From: JAXMCK01 sp046349395
Lineage (GTDB): Bacteria; Pseudomonadota; Alphaproteobacteria; Geminicoccales; Geminicoccaceae
Assembly (NCBI GenBank): GCA_046349395.1
Contig: JAXMCK010000009.1
Location: 1-64,000, forward strand
Direction of reading: 5' to 3'
DNA length: 64,000 bases
Numbering within the stretch: position 1 is the first letter of the stretch; each line of letters begins with the position of its first letter. The notes beneath the pieces are model-generated. The model saw only the letters and a list, made by a program, of their open reading frames with translations, had not been told where the DNA came from and made no database searches. This document shows positions 18,033 through 25,004 of this stretch, in pieces. Made by a program: the position numbers and the translations under genes.

Positions 18033-19625
18033 TCAGTCTGCTGTTCTGATCGTGGTAGCGCCGTTCCACCGCCAAGGCAGAAGCTGGTCGATGCTCCTGG
18101 CGGGATGGTCGGGAAGCCGGGCGAGGACGTCGGCGAGCCATGCCTGTGGATCGACGCAGTTGAGCTTGGCGGTTTCGATCAGGGTGTAGATCGCAGCGGC
18201 GCGCTCGCCACCACGGTCGGAGCCGGCGAACGTCCAGTTGTGCCGGCCGACGGCGACACCGCGCAGGGCGCGCTCGGCCGCGTTGTTGGTCAGGCAGATC
18301 CGGCCGTCGTTCATGAAGCGGGTGAGCGTGGCCCAACGCTTGGTCGTGTAGGCGATGGCCTTGCCGACCTCCGACCGTCGCGAGAGCCGCTCCTGCTGCT
18401 GTCGAAGCCAGGGCTCCAGTTCGGCCAGGATCGGCGCCGAGAACTCTGCACGTGCTGCCAGGCGAGCCTCGGCCGGCAGGCCGGTGATGTCGCGCTCGAT
18501 GGCGAACAGTCGGTCGATGCGTTGCACCGCCTCGCTCGCGATCGGGGCTTTGGCGACCGCGGCGAGTTCGAAGAGCTTGCGGCGGGCATGGGCCCAGCAG
18601 GCGGCTTCGAGGATTGGCCCGGGCTGCCGACCGGGCTCGTAGAGGCGGTTGAACCCGGCATAGGCGTCGGCCTGCATGATCCCGGCGAAGCCGGCGAGGT
18701 GCCGCTCGGGATGCTGGCCCTGGCGGTCGGGCGAGTAGAAGAACGCCGCCGCCGGAGGTGCCGGACCCGCGAACGGCCGGTCGTCGCGGACATATGCCCA
18801 TAATCGCCCGGTCCTGGTTCTCTCCTTCGCCAGCACGGGCACGGTGGTGTCGTCGGCGTGGATCCGTTCGGCCGCGAACACGTGGGTGCGGATCGCCTCG
18901 ACCAGCGGCATCAGGCTGGCGGCAGCGGCACCGACCCAATCGGCAAGGGTGCTGACGTCGATCCCCACGCCTTCACCGGCATAGATCGCGCTTTGTCGGG
19001 TGAGCGGCAGGTGCTGGCCGTACTTGGCCGCCAGGACCAGGGCGAGCAGATGCGGTCCGGCACGGCCGCGGGCGATCGGGTGGGAGGGAGCCGGTGGCTG
19101 GTTGACCGTCTCACAACGGCGGCAGGAGACCTTCTCCCGCACATGCACGACGACTTTCCAGCGCCGTGGCACGCATTCCAGGGTCTCGGTGACGTCCTCC
19201 CCGAGCTTGCGGACCGGACCACCGCATCTGGGGCAGGCACAGGGTGCGGCGTAGAGGATCCGTTCGCGTGGCAAGTGCTCGGGCAAGGGGCGACGTGCCG
19301 GCCTGCGCGTGCCCTCCCCCCGGAATGGCCGATCGGCGGCCGAGGCAGTGATCTCGGCCGCGACTTCTGTCTCGGCCTCGGTCTCCTCGAGCTCGCTCAG
19401 CTGCAGCTCGAGCTGGGCGACGATCCTCGCCCCGCGCTCGGAGGACTGGCCGAACTGCTCGCGCCGGGCCTTGGCGAGGAGCAGCTTCAGGCGCTCGATC
19501 TCCAGCCTGGCGCCGGAGACCTGGGCCTCGGCCGCCAGGCGCGAGGCACGCTCCGCGAGGATCATCGCGTGCGCCGCGGCGAGCTCATCGGGTAAGGCGT
19601 CGAAGTTCTGCACGCCACAAGTCAA
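18033..19625 (-). CDS. tnpC: IS66 transposase TnpC (DDE)
   Basis: A 530-residue IS66 transposase. An N-terminal leucine-rich coiled coil (about 10-60) is followed by KARREQFGQSSER, a zinc-finger-like region (CACPRCGGPVRKLG, CRRCE) and the catalytic core: HADDTTVPVL, QADAYAGFNRLY, CWAHARRKLFEL and NAAERALRG. It catalyses movement of the element. The first possible start is TTG 19625; GTG 19613 is an alternative. Confidence 0.95.
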   Translation of the reverse strand: MTCGVQNFDALPDELAAAHAMILAERASRLAAEAQVSGARLEIERLKLLLAKARREQFGQSSERGARIVAQLELQLSELEETEAETEVAAEITASAADRPFRGEGTRRPARRPLPEHLPRERILYAAPCACPRCGGPVRKLGEDVTETLECVPRRWKVVVHVREKVSCRRCETVNQPPAPSHPIARGRAGPHLLALVLAAKYGQHLPLTRQSAIYAGEGVGIDVSTLADWVGAAAASLMPLVEAIRTHVFAAERIHADDTTVPVLAKERTRTGRLWAYVRDDRPFAGPAPPAAAFFYSPDRQGQHPERHLAGFAGIMQADAYAGFNRLYEPGRQPGPILEAACWAHARRKLFELAAVAKAPIASEAVQRIDRLFAIERDITGLPAEARLAARAEFSAPILAELEPWLRQQQERLSRRSEVGKAIAYTTKRWATLTRFMNDGRICLTNNAAERALRGVAVGRHNWTFAGSDRGGERAAAIYTLIETAKLNCVDPQAWLADVLARLPDHPARSIDQLLPWRWNGATTIRTAD

Positions 19626-19690
19626 GCAGATCGGCCGATCCTGTCAGTAACCAGCAGAACAGCCGAGTCAAAAGGCCGCAGATCTCGCTC

Positions 19691-20038
19691 TCACCCGGCC
19701 AGTTCCGGCCGCCAGGTCCGCTGTGGCATCCGCCAGTCGATCCCTTCCAGCAGGTAGCCGAGCTGTGCCGGACTGATGGTCACCGCACCGTCCGCTGGCG
19801 AGGGCCAGATGAAGCGCCCGCGCTCCAACCGCTTGCTGAACAGGCACATGCCCTGCCCATCGTGCCAGAGCACCTTGATCAGCCCGCCACGCTTGCCGCG
19901 AAAGACGAACAGATGCCCGCCGTGCGGATCGAACCGCAGGACCTCCTGCACCTGGAGAGCCAAGCCGTCGAAGCCCTTGCGCATGTCGGTGTGTCCGGCC
20001 GCCAGCCAGACCCGCGTACCCGGTGGGAGCGTGATCAC
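19691..20038 (-). CDS. tnpB: IS66 accessory protein TnpB
   Basis: A 115-residue TnpB. The signature VWLAAGHTDMRKGFDGLA near the N-terminus and VLWHDGQGMCLFSKRLERGRF are diagnostic of IS66 Orf2. The protein is needed for transposition but its biochemical role is unknown. GTG 20038 is chosen as the start because it overlaps the tnpA stop (GTGA) as in related elements; the longer open frame to 20503 has no family similarity upstream. Confidence 0.94.
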   Translation of the reverse strand: MITLPPGTRVWLAAGHTDMRKGFDGLALQVQEVLRFDPHGGHLFVFRGKRGGLIKVLWHDGQGMCLFSKRLERGRFIWPSPADGAVTISPAQLGYLLEGIDWRMPQRTWRPELAG

Positions 20039-20472
20039 CGCCGCCGGCGGGGCGCCAGCACCGCACCAATCGCCGCCGCCACGGCCGCCGGATCGACCAT
20101 GCCCTTGATCCTGACCTTGGTCCCGCCGCGCAGCGCGATCTCGATCGAGCCTGTCGGCGATGCGGACGACAGGGGCGGTGATCCGCTCCGCTCCTCCACC
20201 GTCGAGGCCCTCGCGGGGGCGATCTCGACCGGCAGCAGCCGCGCCGGCTCGACGGACGGTGTCCCCGCTGCCGCGAACCGCCGCCGCCATTTGAACAGCT
20301 GGTTCGTGTTCAGGTCGTAGCGACGCGCCACGCTCGACACCGACGCCCCGGGCTCGGCCAGAGCCGCAACGACCTCCCGCTTCAGCTCCTCCGGCCAGCG
20401 ACGACGCTTGCCACCCGCTTGCTTGGTGTCCGCTAAAAGCGAAGCGGACGCTTCCCGGTCGCCATGGTCCAT
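20035..20472 (-). CDS. tnpA: IS66 accessory protein TnpA (helix-turn-helix)
   Basis: A 145-residue TnpA with a homeodomain-like helix-turn-helix (WPEELKREVVAAL, then SVSSVARRYDLNTNQLFKW) followed by a variable linker and the C-terminal segment SIEIALRGGTKVRIKG. It probably binds element ends. The stop overlaps the tnpB start by four bases. Confidence 0.92.
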   Translation of the reverse strand: MDHGDREASASLLADTKQAGGKRRRWPEELKREVVAALAEPGASVSSVARRYDLNTNQLFKWRRRFAAAGTPSVEPARLLPVEIAPARASTVEERSGSPPLSSASPTGSIEIALRGGTKVRIKGMVDPAAVAAAIGAVLAPRRRR

Positions 20473-20509
20473 GCCCCACAGTCTGAACGACCGCGCTCAG
20501 CACAAGAAG

Positions 20510-20531
20510 GCGGCCGTCACCGGACGGGTAC
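20510..20531 (-). repeat. right terminal inverted repeat of IS66
   Basis: Reverse complement begins GTACCCGTCCGGTGACGGCC and pairs with the left end at 17986-18007. The base after it starts the right copy of the CCTGCGCC target duplication. Confidence 0.85.
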
Positions 20532-20539
20532 CCTGCGCC
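20532..20539. repeat. right 8-bp target site duplication of the IS66 element
   Basis: CCTGCGCC, identical to 17978-17985. Confidence 0.9.
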
Positions 20540-20906
20540 CGGAGCGACTTTTTTTCAGCGTCAGGCCGAGCCGGGCGATGGTCCGGTGCATCAGCCCGAG
20601 GCTGGCGCTCACCCCGTGTGTCGCCAGCAGCCAGGCCCGCAGCTCGTTCAGGGTGACGTCGGGGCGCAGCACCACCTCGGCCGCAATCGCGTCGTGATGG
20701 ACCGACAGCTTCAGCGCCTGATGATTGCGCTGCGCCCGCGCCTCCGTCTCGCCCGTCGCCGCCCGGCGCGCCTCGGCCTTGTAGATGTACGACACGCTGA
20801 CCTGGAACAGCCGCGCCGCGTCCCGGGCCGGCATCCCGCCGTCCATCGCCGCCAGCACCCGGCTCCGTAGATCCGTCGAGTAGCTCTGCCCCGAACGCCA
20901 CGCCAT
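20540..20906 (-). pseudogene. IS630 transposase, N-terminal part, cut off by IS66
   Basis: The minus strand encodes the DNA-binding half of an IS630 transposase from ATG 20906 (MAWRSGQSYSTDLRSRVL), with a helix-turn-helix (MPARDAARLFQVSVSYIYKA) and the linker ending LGLTLKKS. A run of seven A residues (20549-20555, T on the plus strand) lies just before the break. In the -1 frame it reads KKKSLRAQ, which joins the distal half, so the intact element probably used -1 frameshifting. The insertion now cuts the gene a few codons later. Confidence 0.9.
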
Positions 20907-21116
20907 CACACCATCCCAGCTCACGCCAACCGAGAAGCGTGAATCACATACTACGAACTGTGGGAATCGGGAAAAGATTCCGGTTAGACCGAATCCGCTC
21001 TAGCTGAAAGTTCGGCAGCTTAGGCATGAGGGCATTAGGCGCTGGAGCCGCCTCGGGCGTCTATCGATACACGGCGTCGACGCCGGACCGGATCGGCCGC
21101 TCCTTGGTCGATAGTC

Positions 21117-21472
21117 GAGCGCGGTCAGCGCACCGCTCCCGAGGAGTTCTGGGCAACCGTCGACTTGGACGCTCTTGATCTCGGCAGTCAGCCGGCCGAG
21201 TGGCAGTCCTTCTACGACTCGTTGCGACCGCATTCTGCGCCCGGCGGCAAGACCTCGATCGACCGCATCTGCGAACTGCTGCCAAGACGCCGCTCGTCGA
21301 GTGGGTCTGGGATGCCCACGACTCCCGCCGCGAGCCGATCCGCATCCAGGACTGCCACCGGGACACCACCCTCGCGCGAATGAAACAAGTACTTCAGACA
21401 CCGCAACTCAATCAGATGTTAGTCGATCTTGTGCCCAATCCGTATATCTCGCTTGCCTACCCTGTTCGATAA
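21117..21472 (+). pseudogene. remnant of an IS481/IS3-like transposase C-terminus
   Basis: From 21117 the frame reads ERGQRTAPEEFWATVDLD and AEWQSFYDSLRPHSAPGG, which matches the C-terminal part of the integrase core of IS481/IS3-type transposases (usual form QxTVLDEFWxTVD, AEWQxxYNxxRPHxxLGG). Near 21285 the match moves to the +1 frame (KTPLVEWVWDAHDSRREPIR), so a frameshift is present. The N-terminal catalytic part is missing. It is decayed debris, older than the nested IS pair beside it. Confidence 0.7.
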
Positions 21473-21700
21473 CTGCCAATTGAGCATACCAACCTACTTA
21501 GATAAGGACCGTTCTACAAGCTACGGTCTCCTTTGACTGCGGCGGGGACGTGTATCCCCTGCGGCATACCGGGCGCAGAGTGTCCGTGCGGGAAGGCACC
21601 ACCTTGTTGAAGGTGGATTGACCTTGGTTGCAGAGTCGCATTGGAGCGCTTTGACCGCCCGAGGCGTTAGGCAGTGGTCACGTGCAGCGGAGCACTACCG

Positions 21701-22261
21701 ATGACCAACGCCACATTCCAGCCAACGGACACTGTCCAGCCAACAGTCAGCGTCGAGGAACCGACTTCCGCATCGTCGAGCGGTTCGCTGCTCCTCAAGA
21801 TGCTGCCCTACATCGTGATGATCGCGGCTGCCGTGTTCGGCGTCGCCTACACCGATCTGGCACCGCAGTCGGCGCGCAGCACGTGGCGACTCCTCGCCGT
21901 CCTCTACGCGCTCATCGCCGTCGCGCATGTGTTCTGGTACGACGGCGAGGAAAAGATGAAGCGCGCCGGCATCCAGGCCATCCATTGGGGTGCCGTGATC
22001 TGGGCCATGTTCATCATGAACGGGCGCATGGTCGAGCGTCTCGTCAGCGACGACGTCGCCGGGATCGTCCTTCTCCAGTTGTTGGCCCTCGCCACGTTGC
22101 TCGACGGGCTCTATGTCGACTGGCGGCTCAGCATCGTCGGCGTCGTGCTGATGCTGGGTGCGGGCGTGCTGGCGTTCCTCGACCAGGCGGCACTCACCAT
22201 CGCGATCGTCGGCATCGCCGCCGTCGTCGCGGTGTTCTTCCTGCGGAAGCTCACGCATTAG
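21701..22261 (+). CDS. hypothetical integral membrane protein, 186 aa
   Basis: A short Thr/Ser-rich cytoplasmic head (about 35 residues) is followed by five or so hydrophobic segments: MLPYIVMIAAAVFGVAY, LAVLYALIAVAHVFW, a segment at GAVIWAMFIMN, LLQLLALATLLDGL, and two near the C-terminus. I do not recognise a family. ATG 21701 is chosen over the open frame start at 21674. It is the first intact gene after the mobile-element debris. Confidence 0.75.
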   Translation: MTNATFQPTDTVQPTVSVEEPTSASSSGSLLLKMLPYIVMIAAAVFGVAYTDLAPQSARSTWRLLAVLYALIAVAHVFWYDGEEKMKRAGIQAIHWGAVIWAMFIMNGRMVERLVSDDVAGIVLLQLLALATLLDGLYVDWRLSIVGVVLMLGAGVLAFLDQAALTIAIVGIAAVVAVFFLRKLTH

Positions 22262-22691
22262 CGCGGCAAGCGGTGGCGCCAAGTCCAGGCGCTGCCGCCA
22301 GGAGCCCGACGGCAAGAAGCAGGGCCCGAAGCCGAATAACGTGCTTGGTACCTCGCCGGTCCAGGCCGGTGTGGCGCAAAACCGTGTCCGATCCTTGCAC
22401 GTCTCGCTGCTGCCGAAGCTGGGGCGGACGACATCTTGGCTCGACGCTCGCGGCTGCGGTTGCTCTCGAGTCCGTCGAAGGCGGTTGAAGGCCGAACGGC
22501 GCTCGCAATCCGATACTCGTCATGGTCTGTCGCGGCCAGGAAACTCCGGGCCCGCGATGCGCCTGACGGCAACGTGATGCACATGGTTCGCCTGCGCGGC
22601 CGTTCCCACTCGGACAGGTCGGCGACTACCCGACGGTCGTGCGGGGAGCGGGCTCCATGGCCCACTCCGCCTTTCCCGGAGGATCGGCGCC
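22262..22691. other. 430-base stretch without a recognisable gene
   Basis: Both strands have overlapping open frames rich in Arg, Pro and Ala, as expected by chance at this GC content, and none resembles a known protein. The right end holds the ribosome binding site of the Crp/Fnr gene (GGAGGA at about 22677) and presumably its promoter. I see no RNA or repeat. Confidence 0.4.
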
Positions 22692-23513
22692 ATGCTCATC
22701 GACAAGAGGCCCGCCACAGGATCACCGAAGCACGGGTCGCGGCCGGCTGGCCTCGGCCAATCTCGGCCCGAAAACGGGATTCTGGCTGCCATGACGAGGT
22801 GCGATTTCCAGGCGGTTGCTCCTTCGCTGCGCACGGTGGACCTCTCACGGGGGGCAATGCTGGTCGAGCCTGGAGTACCGCTCGACCATGTCTGGTTTCC
22901 TCATGACTGCGTCGTCTCGTTGGCGACGGTGCTGTCCGACGGCACAGCCGCCGACGCGGCCATCATGGGGCGTGAAGGGATGGTCGGGTTCATGTCGGCC
23001 TTGGGGAACGGCCAGGGCCTCGGCTGCTGTGTGGCGAGGATCGGCGGAAAGGCATCACGGCTCGATCGCCAGCGGTTTCTCGAGCTGATCGACACCCGCT
23101 CGAGCCTGCGCTCGCTCTGCCTGCGCTATGCCGGCGCCTTCCTGGCGCAGGTTCTCCAGTCAGTCGCCTGCAACGCGCACCATCCCGTCGAGGCACGACT
23201 CGCCCGCTGCCTGCTGGCGCTGCAGGACCGCGCCAGCCGGGACGATCTGCCGGTCACGCACGACTTCCTGGCCCACATGCTGGGCAACAACCGCTCGACG
23301 ATCACGCAGACGGCGCGCCTGCTTCAGGAGCAGGGGCTCATCGACCAGCGGCGCGGTGTCCTCGCGATCCGTCATCGTGCCGGCCTCGAGGCGGCGGCAT
23401 GTGAGTGCTACCGGACCACGCGGGACAAGCTCGCCGATCTGCTGCTCCCCCCATCACATATTTCTACCGGACTGTCGGCAAGCCGACAGACAGGCTTGGC
23501 GCGGGCCGGCTAG
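22692..23513 (+). CDS. Crp/Fnr-family transcriptional regulator
   Basis: A 273-residue regulator with a cyclic-nucleotide-binding-like barrel (about 40-160; segments LSRGAMLVEPGVPLDHVWF and GREGMVGFMSALG) and a C-terminal winged helix (LPVTHDFLAHMLGNNRSTIT, then ARLLQEQGLIDQRRGVL). It lacks the Fnr cysteine set for an Fe-S cluster and I cannot tell what it binds; related proteins in Rhizobiales respond to envelope or oxidative stress. ATG 22692 has GGAGGA about nine bases upstream. The C-terminal 25 residues after the winged helix are unusual and may be disordered. Confidence 0.88.
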   Translation: MLIDKRPATGSPKHGSRPAGLGQSRPENGILAAMTRCDFQAVAPSLRTVDLSRGAMLVEPGVPLDHVWFPHDCVVSLATVLSDGTAADAAIMGREGMVGFMSALGNGQGLGCCVARIGGKASRLDRQRFLELIDTRSSLRSLCLRYAGAFLAQVLQSVACNAHHPVEARLARCLLALQDRASRDDLPVTHDFLAHMLGNNRSTITQTARLLQEQGLIDQRRGVLAIRHRAGLEAAACECYRTTRDKLADLLLPPSHISTGLSASRQTGLARAG

Positions 23514-23753
23514 AGCCCTGACCGTCACGCCTGGGGTACAGCCGCGTTAGACGCCGCGCGACGCTTCTTCGAGAAGAACATACATTGCTTCCAGGGTTTC
23601 GCCCTCGTTTTCGCTCGTCCTGCTTTCGTTCTGTTAACGTGAATTAAGATTATCCTACTCTGTTTTTTTCGGAACATTTGGTCGATCGTTGTTTTTCTGG
23701 TGTGGAACGCGACAGCGCGTTTCATCTTCACCATCATGATGAAGGGAACCAGT

Positions 23754-24146
23754 ATGCGTACTTCAGCTCTTCTGGGAGCGGCGGCTTTGGCACTGGCCTG
23801 CGGGCCCGCACTGGCGCAGTCCGACAGCAACAGCAAGTCGCAGACGAACAGCCAGGGCATGCAACAGCAGGCTGCGAATCAATCGGATTAGCAGAGCAGC
23901 CAGCAGATGCGGGCGATGACGCAGCAGAAACTGCGCAGCGATCTCGAGAAAGCCGGCTTCAGCAACGTCAACGTGTTGGACGCGGCCTACCTCGTGCAGG
24001 CCCAGACCTCGGACGGTAACCGGGTCATGATGTTCATCAACCCGCCGTCGATGGGCAATGCCGGCGCTGGGTCGAGCGGCTCCTCGTCGTCGGGCAGCTC
24101 GACCTCCGGCTCGGGCAGCAGCGGCACCAGCACGTCCGGCGGCTGA
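23754..24146 (+). pseudogene. small exported protein interrupted by an in-frame amber codon
   Basis: ATG 23754 opens a signal peptide (MRTSALLGAAALALACGPALA) and a Gln/Ser/Asn-rich stretch that stops at TAG 23889-23891 after 45 residues. The same frame continues for 84 codons to TGA 24144-24146 with clearly protein-like sequence: QKLRSDLEKAGFSNVNVLDAAYLVQAQTSDGN, then a Gly/Ser tail. The stop lies within a CAG-rich stretch, so one C-to-T change of a Gln codon explains it. The downstream part resembles small periplasmic proteins of Alphaproteobacteria with this QQKLRxDLxxAGF motif. Truncation, readthrough or sequence error are all possible. A hairpin follows the final stop. Confidence 0.65.
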
Positions 24147-24150
24147 ACCC

Positions 24151-24182
24151 AAACCCTTCCCGGGTATTCCCGGGAAGGGTTT
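24151..24182 (+). terminator. strong hairpin between the interrupted gene and the PRC-barrel gene
   Basis: AAACCCTTCCCGGG (24151-24164) and CCCGGGAAGGGTTT (24169-24182) form a perfect 14-bp stem with a 4-base loop (TATT). There is no long T run after it, so it is either a weak intrinsic terminator, an mRNA-stabilising structure, or both. It starts four bases after the upstream stop codon. Confidence 0.7.
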
Positions 24183-24219
24183 CACCTCCGCCACCAGACT
24201 TCGTCGAGGAGAACACCAG

Positions 24220-25002
24220 ATGAAGCCGATCAATCTCTCCGCCATTGCGCTCGCAGCCCTGCTCGGCACGCCTGCGCTGGCGCAGAACGCCCAGAACCAG
24301 GCCGAGCAGGGTCAGCCGCAGGGCGCCGATATCCAGGTCCAACAACCGGCGCCTGAGGTCACCGTCGAGCAGCCGGCCCCGGACATCCAGGTCCAGCAGC
24401 CACAACCCCAGGTGACGGTGGAGCAGCCACAGCCCGAGGTGACCGTCCAGCAGCCCAAGCCGCAGGTCACGGTGGAGCAGGCGCAGCCGGATGTGACGGT
24501 CGAGCAGCCGAAGCCTGAAGTGACCGTGCAGCAGGAGGGCCAGCCGGAAGTTACAGTCCAGCAGCAGGGGCAAGCCGACGTCAACGTGACGGAGCCCGGT
24601 CAGGCTACCGCCGATCAGGCGCAGCAGCCGGGGTCGCAGAACGCCGATGCGGGCACGTCTGCGGATCAGAACGTCGTTGCGAATCCGATCTACGGCATGA
24701 CCGGCCAGGAACTCGTCGGGCAGACCGTATACGGCGCCAATGGCGAGAACGTCGGTGAGATCGACAATGTCGTCGTCGGTCGGAACTCCAACCAGGGTCC
24801 CGCGGCCATCATCGGGGTCGGCGGCTTCCTCGGTATCGGTGAGCGCGATGTGGCGATCCCGCTGGACCGCCTGCAGCTCCAGGGTGACCGTGTGACGACC
24901 TCGCTCACCCGTGACCAGATCGGCGGCATGCGCGCCTATGATGCCAACGGTTGGGACACTTGGGACCAGAACCGGCCGTTCAACGAAGCGATGAACCGCT
25001 GA
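24220..25002 (+). CDS. exported PRC-barrel protein with a long Pro-Glu-Val-Thr-Gln repeat
   Basis: A 260-residue protein. A signal peptide (MKPINLSAIALAALLGTPALA) is followed at about residues 37-124 by roughly nine copies of a ten-residue repeat of the form PQPEVTVEQP / PAPDIQVQQP, then a Gln/Asn/Ala linker and a PRC-barrel domain at about 157-232 (GQTVYGANGENVGEIDNVVV, ERDVAIPLDRLQL). PRC-barrels are adaptor domains; periplasmic versions in Rhizobiales and Rhodospirillales are stress-linked but uncharacterised. The repeat looks like an extended cell-wall-spanning spacer. GAGGAG lies eight bases before ATG 24220. The DUF2254 gene follows after two bases. Confidence 0.85.
   Translation: MKPINLSAIALAALLGTPALAQNAQNQAEQGQPQGADIQVQQPAPEVTVEQPAPDIQVQQPQPQVTVEQPQPEVTVQQPKPQVTVEQAQPDVTVEQPKPEVTVQQEGQPEVTVQQQGQADVNVTEPGQATADQAQQPGSQNADAGTSADQNVVANPIYGMTGQELVGQTVYGANGENVGEIDNVVVGRNSNQGPAAIIGVGGFLGIGERDVAIPLDRLQLQGDRVTTSLTRDQIGGMRAYDANGWDTWDQNRPFNEAMNR
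24328..24591 (+). repeat. tandem ~30-bp coding repeat (PxPEVTVxQ)
   Basis: About nine imperfect copies of a 30-base unit, each encoding a variant of PQPEVTVEQP. Units alternate TVEQ and TVQQ/IQVQQ, which suggests duplication in pairs. The low complexity makes the region prone to copy-number change by slippage. Confidence 0.8.
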
Positions 25003-25004
25003 GC

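Larger units (their letters stand above)
17986..20531 (-). mobile_element. complete IS66-family insertion sequence
   Basis: A 2546-base element with the full tnpA-tnpB-tnpC set on the minus strand, perfect 8-bp target duplications and imperfect 22-bp terminal inverted repeats starting GTACGCGTCCGG (left) and GTACCCGTCCGG (right, reverse complement). Size, gene order and coupling (tnpA/tnpB overlap by four bases) are standard for IS66. All three reading frames are open, so it may still be active. It sits inside an IS630 transposase gene. Confidence 0.95.
17383..21000 (-). mobile_element. IS630-family element interrupted by an IS66 element
   Basis: The two halves of an IS630 transposase lie at 17391-17985 and 20532-20906, with an IS66 element between them. 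The outer ends read GAGCATTTTC on the left and, reverse-complemented, GAGCGGATTC on the right; both are flanked by TA (17381-17382 and 21001-21002), the target dinucleotide that IS630 duplicates. The terminal repeats match only in part, so the limits carry some uncertainty. Without the IS66 insert the element would be about 1.06 kb, normal for this family. Confidence 0.82.

Noticed and set aside
23640..23760. GGAAC elements suggestive of an EcfG general-stress promoter
   Set aside because: The distance to any CGTT-like -10 box is 9-11 bases rather than the 16-17 needed.
23889..23891. TAG as a pyrrolysine codon
   Set aside because: No Pyl genes are visible, the protein is not a methylamine methyltransferase, and a single Gln codon change is simpler.
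24328..24591. CRISPR-like 30-base periodicity
   Set aside because: The units are in-frame coding repeats without unique spacers.
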